Assembly (NCBI RefSeq): GCF_021699195.1
Contig: NZ_SSXE01000003.1
Span: 1-64,000, forward strand
Length of the DNA stretch: 64,000 nt
Reading direction: 5' to 3'
Source: Nonomuraea sp. MG754425
GTDB lineage: Bacteria; Actinomycetota; Actinomycetes; Streptosporangiales; Streptosporangiaceae
Positions 1-8,346 of this stretch are shown piece after piece (the stretch's first letter is position 1; each line of letters starts with the position of its first letter). A program made the translations under genes and the position numbers. The notes under the pieces are model-generated. The model ran no database searches. It was not told where the DNA came from and saw only the letters and a list, made by a program, of their open reading frames with translations.

Positions 1-1350
1 CAGGTTCACGAACATCGCGTTCACGTTCGACCGCAACCGCGCTTCCTCACCCGCCAACCGCACCGCCTCACGGTGCACCTCGTCGAACGCCCGCGCCACC
101 TCACCGATCTCGTCGTGGGTGTCGACGCCGATCGGCTGGACGGGGCCGACCGTGCCCTCACCGCTCTCGCGGAGCTGCTGGACGGTCTCGGGCAGGCGCT
201 GCCCGGCGATGTCGAGCGCCTCGCGGCGCAGCCGGCGCAGCGGCCGGATGAGCGAGCGGGCGATGAGCGAGATGATCGCGGTCACGACGACGAGCAGGAG
301 CAGGATGAGCCCGCCGGAGATCATCGCCGAGCGGTTGGCGCCCTCCTCCAGGGCCCTGGCGCGCAGGATGACGGAGGCGGACAGCTCCTTCTCCACACTC
401 CGCAGGGCGTCGATCTTGCCGGTGCTGACCTCGAACCAGGTCGCGACGTCCCGGTCGGGCTGCACGCCGATGCTCAGCTCCTTGCCCTCGGCCGACTGGG
501 CCATGGCGCGCAGCCTGAACAGGTCGGTCTGGTCGACGTCGCGGCCGACCACGGTGTTGCGGTAGAGCTCAAGCTGTTCGAGGTCGGCCAGGACGCCGAA
601 CAGCGTCTCCTCGCTCTGCTCGCGCGACTTGGCGTCGGTGAGGGCGTCGAGTTCGCCGCTGTCGAAGCCCTTCTTGTCCAGCGCGCTGGCCAGGATGCCG
701 CGCTGCTTGGATGCCTGTTCCTTGGCCCGTGCGATGGCGGCCATGGCGCTGGCGGCGTCGGCGACCTGGTCGTCCACCGCGACCTGGCCGACCTGGTCGT
801 GGAACTGCAGCAGCCGCGCGATGATCTGCGAGTACTTCTGGATCATCGGCAGGGGCTGGATCTTGCCGTTGACGGCCGTCTCGCGCAGCGTCGGGATCTC
901 CTCCAGCCGGCGCAGCACGGGCCGTACGGCCTCGGCGTGCGTCTCGCCGAGCGCGACCGCGCGCCGCTTGGCCTCCTCGATGAGCCCGTCGACCCCGCTG
1001 TAGGTGGTGCGGAGCTGGGCCTCGCGGGTCTCCGGCCGCCCTTGGGCGATGTAGAGGGCGGTCTCGTCACGTTCGAAGGACAGTTCCTGGGTGACGGCGC
1101 CGATCTGCTCGCTGAGCTCGGCCACCTCTCTGAGGGTCTGGTACGTGTTGGCGTCACTGAGTGAGGTGACGACGTTCAGCCCGCCCAGGCCCACGGCGAC
1201 GGCCGTCGGAACGACGATCAGCGCTATCAGGCGCGACCGCACGTGCCAGTTGCCCAATCCGAACCTCTTGGAGGGGGGATCGGACAGCCGTCGCTTCTGA
1301 TGGCCGTGCGGCTCGCGGTCAGCGGAAGCTTCAGCGCTCTGCGTTCTCAC
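1..1350 (-). CDS. cvnA: CvnA-type sensor kinase, N-terminal part (cut by window edge)
   Basis: This is the first member of a conservon: a membrane sensor with a nitrate/nitrite-sensing-like (NIT) extracellular domain. Reading leftwards there is a basic N-terminus, a first membrane helix near residues 41-60 after GLGNWHVRSRL, a helical extracellular domain, a second membrane helix (GLILLLLVVTAIISL), then a HAMP region ending in DEIGEVARAFDEVHREAVRL. The ATPase domain lies beyond the edge. It aligns well with the three complete CvnA proteins at 8343-11678, 22688-25459 and 36882-39800. The GTG at 1350 is chosen because a 15-base motif sits exactly 6 bases before it and before the matching GTG of conservon 1. 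In-frame ATGs at 1425 and 1449 are alternatives. Partner cvnB, C and D genes should lie left of the window. Confidence 0.88.
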   Translation of the reverse strand, partial: MRTQSAEASADREPHGHQKRRLSDPPSKRFGLGNWHVRSRLIALIVVPTAVAVGLGGLNVVTSLSDANTYQTLREVAELSEQIGAVTQELSFERDETALYIAQGRPETREAQLRTTYSGVDGLIEEAKRRAVALGETHAEAVRPVLRRLEEIPTLRETAVNGKIQPLPMIQKYSQIIARLLQFHDQVGQVAVDDQVADAASAMAAIARAKEQASKQRGILASALDKKGFDSGELDALTDAKSREQSEETLFGVLADLEQLELYRNTVVGRDVDQTDLFRLRAMAQSAEGKELSIGVQPDRDVATWFEVSTGKIDALRSVEKELSASVILRARALEEGANRSAMISGGLILLLLVVVTAIISLIARSLIRPLRRLRREALDIAGQRLPETVQQLRESGEGTVGPVQPIGVDTHDEIGEVARAFDEVHREAVRLAGEEARLRSNVNAMFVNL

Positions 1351-1861
1351 TTGCCTTCGCAACCTCTCGCCCTGAGGGAAATTCTCGGTGACGTGCGGAG
1401 TTTCACGTGCGGCAATTTTGTCCATCGAATAAGCGCCATTTGAGCACATGGGTCGACCACCGCCAACCACCACTAGTGCCCCGATGAGGTGTTTATACCT
1501 AGATGTCCAGAAAATGCGGCAGAATCGGTAGATGGCCTTCTACCTGGCAAGACGAGGCAATGGGCGACCGTTCCGCGAGCCCCGTCCTGACTCACAGAAA
1601 AGATCGAATGAACGCCACACGAGTAACCTATGTTCCCGCAAACACCTCCTTTCCCAAATCGGACAAATCTCAACTTGCTTGCAGTCTTCAAATTTTCACG
1701 ATAGAGCGGCAACCGGACATTGCAACTGCAAGTGTTATCTTTCCCGATAATGGACACCCAATTGGTGCTACGGTCGATCTCTGTTGTGCGTCAGGCACAC
1801 AGCCCCCGGGAGCAGAAGCCACCCGGTTCCCCCCTGGCTCCACCCGAAGGGAGTCCCTGAC
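1351..1861. other. Intergenic region, comparatively AT-rich
   Basis: About 510 bases separate the divergent cvnA and ABC importer genes. Base composition is clearly more AT-rich than the surrounding genes, especially 1480-1760. Short open frames exist but none has a convincing start, ribosome site or recognisable protein. A small palindrome with arms TTGCA/TGCAA lies near 1721-1732, and GATAAT near 1745 could be a -10 element for the rightward operon, but no matching -35 is convincing. The region presumably holds the promoters of both flanking units. Confidence 0.5.
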
Positions 1862-2860
1862 ATGAGGGTTGGCCGTTCCGCCAGAGCCGCCATCATCGGG
1901 TTCGCTTTGACACTCGGCACCGTGGCGTGCAGCGCGGGCACCGCAACGACAGCCAGTGCGCCACCGTCCGCCTCCGCCGGCGGCCTGGAGAAGACGAAGA
2001 TCAAGATCGCCACCCTGCCCGCCATCGACAGCGCGGCCATCTATGTGGCGATCGACCAGGGTTTGTTCGAGAAGGAGGGCCTCGACGTCACGCCCGAGGT
2101 CGTCCAGGCCGCCCCTGAGGCCATTCCCATGCTCGTCAAGGGCGAGATCGACGCGATGTTCGGCAACTACGTGTCGATGTTCGCCGCCCATGACAAGCAG
2201 GCGCTGAAGCTACGCATCCTGGCCGAGGGCTCTCGCGCGGCCCCCGACTCGCTCAGCATCATGGCCCTGCCCAATTCCCCCATCAAGACGCCCAAGGACC
2301 TGGAGGGCAAGACGATCAACGTGAACGTCCTGCACAACTTCCAGGAGCTGGCGCTCACCCAGGTTCTCAAGGCCAACAACGTCGATCCGGCCACCATCAA
2401 ATACGTGCAGGTGACCTTCCAGAACATCATGCCCTCGTGGAAGGGCGGCCAGATCGACGCCGCCTACCTGGGCGAGCCCATGGTCACCGCCGCCACCGCC
2501 ACCATGGGAGCCCGCAAGATCCTCGACCCCGCCTCCGGCCCCGCCGCCGAGTTCCCCATCTCGGGCTACGTCAGCACCCAGGAGTGGTACGACAAGAACC
2601 CGCGGACGGCGGCCGCCTTCCAGCGCGCCATCCACAACGCGGCCAAGCTCATGGAGAACAACCGTGAGGTGGTGGCCAAGGTGCTGCCCACCTTCACGCA
2701 GATCGACGCCGCCACCGCGGCGACCGTGACCTTCCCCTTCTTCTCCAGCAGTGACAACTCGGTCCGCCTCCAGCGGGTGGCCGACTGGATGTGGGAAGCC
2801 AAGTGGCTGACCAAGCAGATCGACGTCAAGTCACTCATGTCGCCCACCGCGTCCGGGTGA
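1862..2860 (+). CDS. ABC transporter substrate-binding lipoprotein, NMT1/SsuA type
   Basis: A secreted, lipid-anchored solute-binding protein of the nitrate/sulfonate/taurine/NMT1 group, 332 residues. The start is ATG 1862 with GAAGGGAG just upstream. A signal peptide ends in lipobox TVAC with the anchored cysteine near residue 23. The mature part begins KIKIATLPAIDSAAIYVAID, the usual start of the first lobe, followed by GLFEKEGLDV and GEIDAMFGNY, hallmarks of this family. It is followed by two permease genes with a 4-base GTGA overlap, so it is the first gene of an importer operon. The ligand cannot be read from the sequence. The family covers sulfonates, nitrate, pyrimidines and aromatic compounds. 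Confidence 0.9.
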   Translation: MRVGRSARAAIIGFALTLGTVACSAGTATTASAPPSASAGGLEKTKIKIATLPAIDSAAIYVAIDQGLFEKEGLDVTPEVVQAAPEAIPMLVKGEIDAMFGNYVSMFAAHDKQALKLRILAEGSRAAPDSLSIMALPNSPIKTPKDLEGKTINVNVLHNFQELALTQVLKANNVDPATIKYVQVTFQNIMPSWKGGQIDAAYLGEPMVTAATATMGARKILDPASGPAAEFPISGYVSTQEWYDKNPRTAAAFQRAIHNAAKLMENNREVVAKVLPTFTQIDAATAATVTFPFFSSSDNSVRLQRVADWMWEAKWLTKQIDVKSLMSPTASG

Positions 2861-3672
2861 GCAGTCAGACGCTGCCCCGCGTCCGCCCGGCGTCCTCCGC
2901 GACCCGCTGGTACCGCCGGGCGGCCGGGGCTCTCGCCTTCGCCGCCCTGATCGAACTGCTCAGCAGGACCGGCCTGGCCGACCCCGAGTTCCTGCCCCCC
3001 GCCTCCGAGATCGTCGGCCGCGCCGTGCTGCTGCTGCTCGACCCGGCCTTCCGCGGGCACGCCCTGACCAGCCTGCTCGCCTGGGCGATCGGGCTGTCCA
3101 TCGCGGCCCTGCTCGCCGTACCGCTCGGCCTGCTGCTCGGCAGCGTGCCGGTCGTCGACGCGGCCATGCGCTCGGTCGTGGAGTTCCTGCGGCCGATCCC
3201 CTCCGTCGCGCTCATCCCGCTGGTCGCCCTGGTGATCGGCACCGGCCTGCAACACCGCGTGGCGCTGGTCGTCTACGCCTCCCTGTGGCCCCTGCTCTAC
3301 AACACGATGTACGGCCTGCGCGGCGTGGACCCCCTGGCCAAGGAGTCCCTGCGCGCCTACGGCTTCGGCCCCCTGGCGGTGCTGCTGCGCGTCTCGCTGC
3401 CGGCGTCGGCGCCCTTCATCGCCACCGGCCTGCGCCTGGCCGCCGGGGTGGCCCTCATCCTGACCGTCAGCACCGAGATCGTGGCCGGCCGCGGCGAGGG
3501 CATCGGCGTGTTCGTCTTCTTCGCCGGCATCGCCGTGCCCGCGCGCATGACCGACATCCTGGCCGGCGTCTTCTGGGTGGGACTGTTCGGCGTGGCCGTG
3601 AACGCGCTGCTGGTGGCCGCCGAACGACGGGCGTTCCGCTGGCACCACGCCCAGTGGGGGGAGCGGCCATGA
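2857..3672 (+). CDS. ABC transporter permease, SsuC/TauC type (first)
   Basis: An inner-membrane permease of about 271 residues for the importer begun by the preceding lipoprotein. The GTG at 2857 overlaps the previous stop by four bases, indicating translational coupling. Multiple hydrophobic helices are visible. The cytoplasmic EAA-like loop that contacts the ATPase reads ESLRAYGFGPLAVLLRVSLP at about residues 168-187. Its end overlaps the second permease. Two non-identical permeases suggest a heterodimeric channel, as in related importers. Confidence 0.88.
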   Translation: MSSQTLPRVRPASSATRWYRRAAGALAFAALIELLSRTGLADPEFLPPASEIVGRAVLLLLDPAFRGHALTSLLAWAIGLSIAALLAVPLGLLLGSVPVVDAAMRSVVEFLRPIPSVALIPLVALVIGTGLQHRVALVVYASLWPLLYNTMYGLRGVDPLAKESLRAYGFGPLAVLLRVSLPASAPFIATGLRLAAGVALILTVSTEIVAGRGEGIGVFVFFAGIAVPARMTDILAGVFWVGLFGVAVNALLVAAERRAFRWHHAQWGERP

Positions 3673-4472
3673 GGAGGCGAGGAATGCGCACCACCGTCTT
3701 CCGCGCGCTGGTGCTGGTCGTGCTGCTCCTGCTCTGGGAGATCGCCACCCGGCTGGCGGGCAACACCTTCTTCCCCCCGCCCAGCGTGATCGTGACCCGG
3801 ATGCACGCGATGTGGTTCTCGGGGCCGCCCGGCACGTTCTTCCTCACCGACCTGGCCATCGGGAACATCCTGCCGAGCCTGGGCCGGATGGCGCTCGGCT
3901 TCGCCGGGGGCGCGCTGGCCGGGGTGCTGCTCGGGCTGGCCGTGGGATTGTCGGCGCGGGCGTACGACTATCTCGACGGCGTGCTGCAGTTCCTGCGCGC
4001 GATCCCGCCGCCCGCGCTGGTGACCGTCTTCCTCGTGGTGTTCGGGTTCGGGCTGCGCATGCAACTGGCGTTCATCGTGTTCAGCATCGTGTGGCCGGTG
4101 CTGCTCAACACCGCCGACGGGGCCCGCTCGGTGGAGCCGCTGCACCTGGAGACCTGCCAGGCGTTCCGGCTGTCGCGGGCCGAGCGGCTGCTGCGGGTGG
4201 TCCTGCCCTCGGCGCTGCCCAAGATGTTCGCCGGGCTGCGGCTGGCTCTGTCGTTGTCCCTGATCGTGATGGTCTTCTCCGAGTTGCTGCCCGGCACCAC
4301 GAACGGCATCGGCTTCCAGCTCACCGACGCCTACGCCACCTTCGACCTGCCCGCCATGTGGGCCGGGATCGTGCTCCTCGGCGTGCTGGGCTACCTGCTC
4401 AACGAGGTGTTCCTGATCGTCGAGCGGCGCGTGCTCGGCTGGCACCACGCCGCCCAGCGGCTGGTCGATTAG
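3669..4472 (+). CDS. ABC transporter permease, SsuC/TauC type (second)
   Basis: The partner permease, 267 residues. ATG 3669 overlaps the previous stop as ATGA. A second ATG at 3684 has a better spaced AGGAGG and could be the real start, removing five residues. It has an N-terminal helix (VLVVLLLLWEIATRL), further helices, and the EAA-type loop ETCQAFRLSRAERLLRVVLP. It shares the fold of the preceding permease but differs substantially in sequence. It is followed after 39 bases by a flavin monooxygenase rather than the expected ATPase, which comes at 5905. Confidence 0.88.
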   Translation: MRRRGMRTTVFRALVLVVLLLLWEIATRLAGNTFFPPPSVIVTRMHAMWFSGPPGTFFLTDLAIGNILPSLGRMALGFAGGALAGVLLGLAVGLSARAYDYLDGVLQFLRAIPPPALVTVFLVVFGFGLRMQLAFIVFSIVWPVLLNTADGARSVEPLHLETCQAFRLSRAERLLRVVLPSALPKMFAGLRLALSLSLIVMVFSELLPGTTNGIGFQLTDAYATFDLPAMWAGIVLLGVLGYLLNEVFLIVERRVLGWHHAAQRLVD

Positions 4473-4511
4473 AGTCGGCCGCGGGGACGGCATCGCGTCT
4501 TGGGGGGCACC

Positions 4512-5744
4512 GTGAGAACGATGATCGTGGGTGGTGGCATCGGAGGGCTCAGCACGGCGTTGAGCCTGCGTGCCGCGGGGCTGGAGTGCGTGGTCGTGGA
4601 GGCGGCCCGTACGCTGCGGCCCCTCGGGGTGGGCATCAACCTGCAGCCGCACGCCGTACGCGAGCTGACCGAGCTCGGGCTCGGGCCGGTGCTGGCGGAG
4701 CTGGGCGTGGAGACGAGCTTCATGTCGTTCGCCGACCGGCACGGCAACCTGATCATGGACCTGCCGCGCGGGCGGTCGGCCGGCTACCGCTGGCCGCAGT
4801 ACAGCGTGCACCGGGGCGAACTGCAGATGGCGCTGCTGGCCGCGGTCGAGGAGCGCGTCGGGCCGGTGCGCACCGGCGTCCGGTTCGAGGACTTCGAGCA
4901 GGACGGCGACGAGGTGCTCGTCACCCTCCGGCAGGACGGGCGGGTGCTGCGGGAGCGGGTGGACGTGCTCGTCGGGGCCGACGGGGTGCAGTCCGCGGTG
5001 CGGGCCCGGTTGTGGCCGTCCGGCGATCCGCTGCGGTGGGACGGGATCCGGATGTGGCGCGGGGTCGCCGAGGCCGACCGGGTGCTCGACGGGGCCACGG
5101 TGCTGGTCGGCGGCTCGAACACCGCCGCCAAATTCGTGACTTATCACATCTCGGCCCGCAATCCGCGGCTGCTCAACTGGGTCGCGGAGGTGAAGGTGGC
5201 CGAGCCCGGGATCGTCGCCGAGGCCGACTGGTCACGTGTGGGCCGCTTCGCCGACGTGCACCGCCATTTCGCGTCATGGAAGTACCTTCCGGTGAACATC
5301 ACGGAATTACTGGCCGCCACGGATCGCATACTCGAATATCCGATGGTGGACCGCGACCCCCTCCCCCGGTGGGGCCGGGGCCGGGTGACCCTGCTCGGCG
5401 ACGCCGCCCACCCCATGTACCCGATCGGCTCGAACGGCGGCTCCCAGGCCGTGCTCGACGCCCGGTTCCTGGCCCGCTGCCTGGCGACGCACGCCGACCC
5501 GGGCACGGCGCTGACGGCGTACGAGGAGGGGCGGCGACCGCCCACGTCGGAGCTGGTGCTGGCGCACCGGTCGCTGCCCATCGAGAAGACGATCGCGCTG
5601 GTGAGCGAGCGCGCCCCCGGCGGGTTCACGAGCATCGCCGACGTGCTCACCCCGGAGGAGCTGACCGCCATGCAGGCCGCCCAGCGCGGATTGTCCGACA
5701 GCGACGTCCGGGCGCTGAACGAAAGGCCGTCATGGAGTGTTTGA
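4512..5744 (+). CDS. FAD-dependent aromatic-type monooxygenase, PhzS-like
   Basis: A 410-residue group A flavoprotein monooxygenase. The N-terminal Rossmann motif is IVGGGIGGLSTALSLRAAGL. The DG motif reads LVGADGVQSAVRARLW around residue 155. The second FAD motif reads GRVTLLGDAAHPMYPIGSNG around residue 300, a form typical of the PhzS-like subgroup. Such enzymes use NAD(P)H and oxygen to hydroxylate or decarboxylate aromatic substrates. The GTG at 4512 follows a G-rich ribosome site; a TTG at 4500 is the alternative. Its place between permeases and ATPase suggests it acts on the imported compound (inference). The codon at 5307-5309 is TTA, rare in such genomes and read by the bldA-type tRNA in Streptomyces. 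Confidence 0.85.
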   Translation: MRTMIVGGGIGGLSTALSLRAAGLECVVVEAARTLRPLGVGINLQPHAVRELTELGLGPVLAELGVETSFMSFADRHGNLIMDLPRGRSAGYRWPQYSVHRGELQMALLAAVEERVGPVRTGVRFEDFEQDGDEVLVTLRQDGRVLRERVDVLVGADGVQSAVRARLWPSGDPLRWDGIRMWRGVAEADRVLDGATVLVGGSNTAAKFVTYHISARNPRLLNWVAEVKVAEPGIVAEADWSRVGRFADVHRHFASWKYLPVNITELLAATDRILEYPMVDRDPLPRWGRGRVTLLGDAAHPMYPIGSNGGSQAVLDARFLARCLATHADPGTALTAYEEGRRPPTSELVLAHRSLPIEKTIALVSERAPGGFTSIADVLTPEELTAMQAAQRGLSDSDVRALNERPSWSV

Positions 5745-5904
5745 CCGTGCGCCTTACCTGGCAGGCACGATTGTGCGAGAGTAAGATCGCGGCAGATTAA
5801 GGTTACCTGACCGACATGTCCAGCTTTTTACCGCTCCGCCAGAGTCGTTTCCGGCTCCGGAAGAGTCGCCGCGCTGTCCGCGGTCTCGCCCCCTAGGATT
5901 TCCA
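5745..5904 (+). promoter_or_regulatory. Gap before the ATPase gene with small palindromes
   Basis: This 160-base gap interrupts an otherwise tight operon. It holds AGGTTACCT near 5798 and a perfect inverted repeat TTCCGG-CT-CCGGAA at 5849-5862, flanked by two direct copies of AGAGTCG. These could be an operator or a weak internal promoter for the ATPase gene. No regulator can be assigned. Confidence 0.3.
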
Positions 5905-6675
5905 TTGCTCGAGATAGACAACCTCTCCCATGTGTACGGCGGCGGCACCCCCAACGAGCACCACGCCATCGACGGACTCAACCTGAGCGTCGCCGAGGGC
6001 GAACTGCTCTGCATCGTGGGCCCCTCGGGCTGCGGGAAGTCGACGCTGCTGCGCTCCATCGCCGGGCTCATCCAGCCGACGGGCGGCCAGGTCAAGGTCG
6101 AGGGCGAGGTCGTCAGGCAGACGCCCGACAACCTCGCCGTGGTCTTCCAGGACTACAGCCGCTCCCTGTTCCCGTGGATGTCGGTCGCCGACAACGTGGC
6201 GCTGCCGCTGCGGCGTAAGAACATGGACAAGAAGCAGCGCCGCGAGGCCGCGGCCGAGGCGCTGGAGTCGGTGGGCCTGGAGAACGCCGGGCGCAAGTAC
6301 CCGTTCCAGCTCTCCGGCGGTATGCAGCAGCGGGTCGCGATCGCGCGGGCGCTGGCCTACCGGCCGACGCTGATGCTCATGGACGAGCCGTTCGGCTCGG
6401 TGGACGCCCAGACCAGGGAGGACCTCGAGGACCTCGTGCTCCAGGTCCGCGGCCACCACCAGATGACGATCGTGCTCATCACGCACGACATCGACGAGAG
6501 CGTCTACGTCGGCGACCGCGTGGTGGTGCTGTCCAAGGCGCCCGCGAACGTGGTGGGCGACCTGAAGGTGGACCTGCCCGCGCCGCGCGACCAGATCACC
6601 ACCCGCGAGCACTCCGACTTCGTGCACCTGCGTGCCGAGGTCGGCCGGCTCGTCCGCGGCCACGCCACCGTCTGA
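5905..6675 (+). CDS. ABC transporter ATP-binding protein, SsuB/TauB type
   Basis: The 256-residue ATPase that should power the permeases at 2857-4472. Walker A reads GPSGCGKST near residue 39, the Q-loop lies at VFQDYSRSLFPW, the signature is [15 protein letters not shown], Walker B is LMLMDEPFGSVD, and the switch histidine is in LITHDIDESV. The aromatic Q-loop region and DEPFGSVDAQTR are typical of nitrate/sulfonate/taurine importers. The start used is TTG 5905 after AGGAT; I see no better in-frame start. It is separated from its partners by the monooxygenase. Confidence 0.9.
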   Translation: MLEIDNLSHVYGGGTPNEHHAIDGLNLSVAEGELLCIVGPSGCGKSTLLRSIAGLIQPTGGQVKVEGEVVRQTPDNLAVVFQDYSRSLFPWMSVADNVALPLRRKNMDKKQRREAAAEALESVGLENAGRKYPFQLSGGMQQRVAIARALAYRPTLMLMDEPFGSVDAQTREDLEDLVLQVRGHHQMTIVLITHDIDESVYVGDRVVVLSKAPANVVGDLKVDLPAPRDQITTREHSDFVHLRAEVGRLVRGHATV

Positions 6676-6936
6676 GCGCCGCGCGGAACCGGGTCCGGTA
6701 CCGCGCGTCGGTGAGTCTCGGCGGCCGGACGACGGTCTGGTCGTGGGACGCCGGTGCGCGCTGCCCAGGCACGACGGCACCGCGTCGTACCCCGCCAGGG
6801 CCTGCCGCCACTCGCCGAGTTGTTCGACGCCGCCGAGAGCGCCTGCCGCGAGGGGGCGTCGAGGGCCGTTTCGCAGGCCCGTGATGAGAGGGTGCCGCCT
6901 GGGCCGGTCGGCGGGCGGCACCCGTGAGGAACGCCT
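6676..6936. terminator. Convergent intergenic region with hairpin terminator
   Basis: About 260 GC-rich bases between the ATPase gene (plus) and conservon 1 (minus). A strong inverted repeat, GGGTGCCGCC at 6890-6899 and GGCGGCACCC at 6914-6923 with a 14-base loop, probably ends transcription from both sides. The rest has an uninterrupted frame on the minus strand with no recognisable protein, so I see no gene. Confidence 0.6.
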
Positions 6937-7515
6937 TTAGACCGGGGTGTGCATGTGCCGGGTCAGGGCGTGCTCCACCAAAGTGATGAGGGTGGATTTA
7001 ACCGATTCGCGCTGACGGGCGTCCAGCCGCACGATCGGGATGTGGCCGCCGATCGACAGCGCTTCCCTGAGCTCGTCCTCGGCGTGCGCGAACTGGCCGT
7101 CCCAGCCGTTGATGCCGATGACGAAGGGCAGTTTCGCCTCTTCGAAGTAGTCGATGGCGGGGAAGCTGTCCGCCAGGCGGCGGGTGTCGACCAGGACGAC
7201 CGCGCCGATGGCGCCGCGTACCAGGTCGTCCCACATGAACCAGAAGCGGTGTTGTCCGGGGGTGCCGAACAGGTAGAGGATCAGATCCCGATCGAGGGAG
7301 ACCCGGCCGAAGTCCATCGCCACGGTCGTGGTCGTCTTGTTCGGCGTGAGCGAGACGTCGTCGACGTGCGCCGAGGCGTCCGTCATGACCGCTTCCGTGG
7401 TGAGCGGCAGGATCTCCGAGACCGCACCCACGAACGTCGTCTTGCCCACGCCGAAGCCCCCAGCCACGACGATCTTCGTCGAGGTTAGGCCGGGGCTAGA
7501 GCCTGCGAAGTCCAC
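6937..7515 (-). CDS. cvnD: CvnD, small GTPase-like ATP/GTP-binding protein (conservon 1)
   Basis: Fourth gene of conservon 1, 192 residues, related to small Ras-like GTPases. The P-loop is GGFGVGKTTFVGAVSEI near residues 19-35. The switch II equivalent is LFGTPGQHRFWFMWDDLVRG. The G4 region reads VIGINGWDG instead of a classical NKxD. Known CvnD proteins bind guanine nucleotides and work with the membrane sensor CvnA. Its ATG overlaps the end of cvnC by 20 bases, an arrangement repeated in all three conservons here. It is the last gene of the operon. Confidence 0.93.
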   Translation of the reverse strand: MDFAGSSPGLTSTKIVVAGGFGVGKTTFVGAVSEILPLTTEAVMTDASAHVDDVSLTPNKTTTTVAMDFGRVSLDRDLILYLFGTPGQHRFWFMWDDLVRGAIGAVVLVDTRRLADSFPAIDYFEEAKLPFVIGINGWDGQFAHAEDELREALSIGGHIPIVRLDARQRESVKSTLITLVEHALTRHMHTPV

Positions 7516-7903
7516 TGAGAACCCTTTCGAGCAAGTTGAGGTCCGGCTTTCCCGCGTCCAGCGCTGGCTGGTGCACGCGGATCAGGCCCTCCGACGCCAT
7601 GTCGGCGATCAGCACCCGGACCACACCCAGAGGCTGGCGTAAGAGGGCGGAGATCTCGGCAACCGACCGGACGTTCCGGGTCAGGTTAATGATCGCCTGA
7701 TACTCCGGACTTAGTAGGGAAATGTCTTGGTATTCCGACGTCACGGAGGACACGAGTGCCTCCATGGCGAACTTCATCCGCGGAGCGGTGCGCCCTCCGG
7801 TGACGGCATAGGGCCGTACCAAGGAGCTCTGCTTCTGCGGACGGGGAGCCGCCGGATGCGGCGGAGTGCTATCACCAGCCCAACCCTGCTGACCTGACAC
7901 CAT
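7496..7903 (-). CDS. cvnC: CvnC, DUF742 protein (conservon 1)
   Basis: A 135-residue DUF742 protein with a winged-helix-like core. The proline-rich N-terminus is followed by LVRPYAVTGGRTAPR and the conserved segment SVAEISALLRQPLGVVRVLI, ending LLERVLSGLRRL. CAGGAGA precedes the ATG. It is the third gene of the conservon. The family is thought to bridge the sensor complex and the GTPase. The extra proline-rich N-terminal stretch is longer than in the other two copies here (122 and 120 residues). Confidence 0.92.
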   Translation of the reverse strand: MVSGQQGWAGDSTPPHPAAPRPQKQSSLVRPYAVTGGRTAPRMKFAMEALVSSVTSEYQDISLLSPEYQAIINLTRNVRSVAEISALLRQPLGVVRVLIADMASEGLIRVHQPALDAGKPDLNLLERVLSGLRRL

Positions 7904-7923
7904 GTTCTCCTGTCACCGCCCTG

Positions 7924-8346
7924 CTAGCGGGGGCGGGCCGCTTGCAACTCAGCGCGTACGGCCGGAGTCAGTACCTGACCCGCCCGCTCGACCAGCAAGG
8001 TCATCTGGTACGCGACCAGACCCATGTCACAGTCGGGAGCGGCCAGAACCGCCAAGCAGGATCCATCACTGATCGACATGATCATCAAGAGCCCACGCTG
8101 CATTTCGATCACGGTCTGCGTCACCATACCGCCTTCGAAGACCCGTGCGGCACCCTGGGTCAGGCTGATCACGCCCGAGGCGACCGCGGCGAGCTGGTCG
8201 GCCCGGTCCTTGGGAAATCCCTCGGAGAAGGCCAGCGGCAACCCGTCAGACGACACCACGACCGTGTGGGCGACGCCCGGCACGTTGTTCACGAAGTCCG
8301 TGATCAACCAACTGATGCCGCGCGCACCCTGGCTCATTTCTCTCAT
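7924..8346 (-). CDS. cvnB: CvnB, roadblock/LC7 domain protein (conservon 1)
   Basis: A 140-residue roadblock/LC7 protein, the family that regulates small GTPases. Recognisable stretches are ISWLITDFVNNVPGVAHTVV, DRADQLAAVASGVISLT and DGSCLAVLAAPDCDMGLVAY. It starts with ATGA overlapping the cvnA stop by four bases, so sensor and roadblock protein are translationally coupled. A second in-frame ATG lies three codons on. It is followed by cvnC after 20 bases. Confidence 0.93.
   Translation of the reverse strand: MREMSQGARGISWLITDFVNNVPGVAHTVVVSSDGLPLAFSEGFPKDRADQLAAVASGVISLTQGAARVFEGGMVTQTVIEMQRGLLMIMSISDGSCLAVLAAPDCDMGLVAYQMTLLVERAGQVLTPAVRAELQAARPR

Noticed and set aside
1473-1865. Short open frames in the AT-rich gap before the importer operon
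   Set aside because: They have no ribosome site, no known domain and mixed composition, and the two strands overlap each other.
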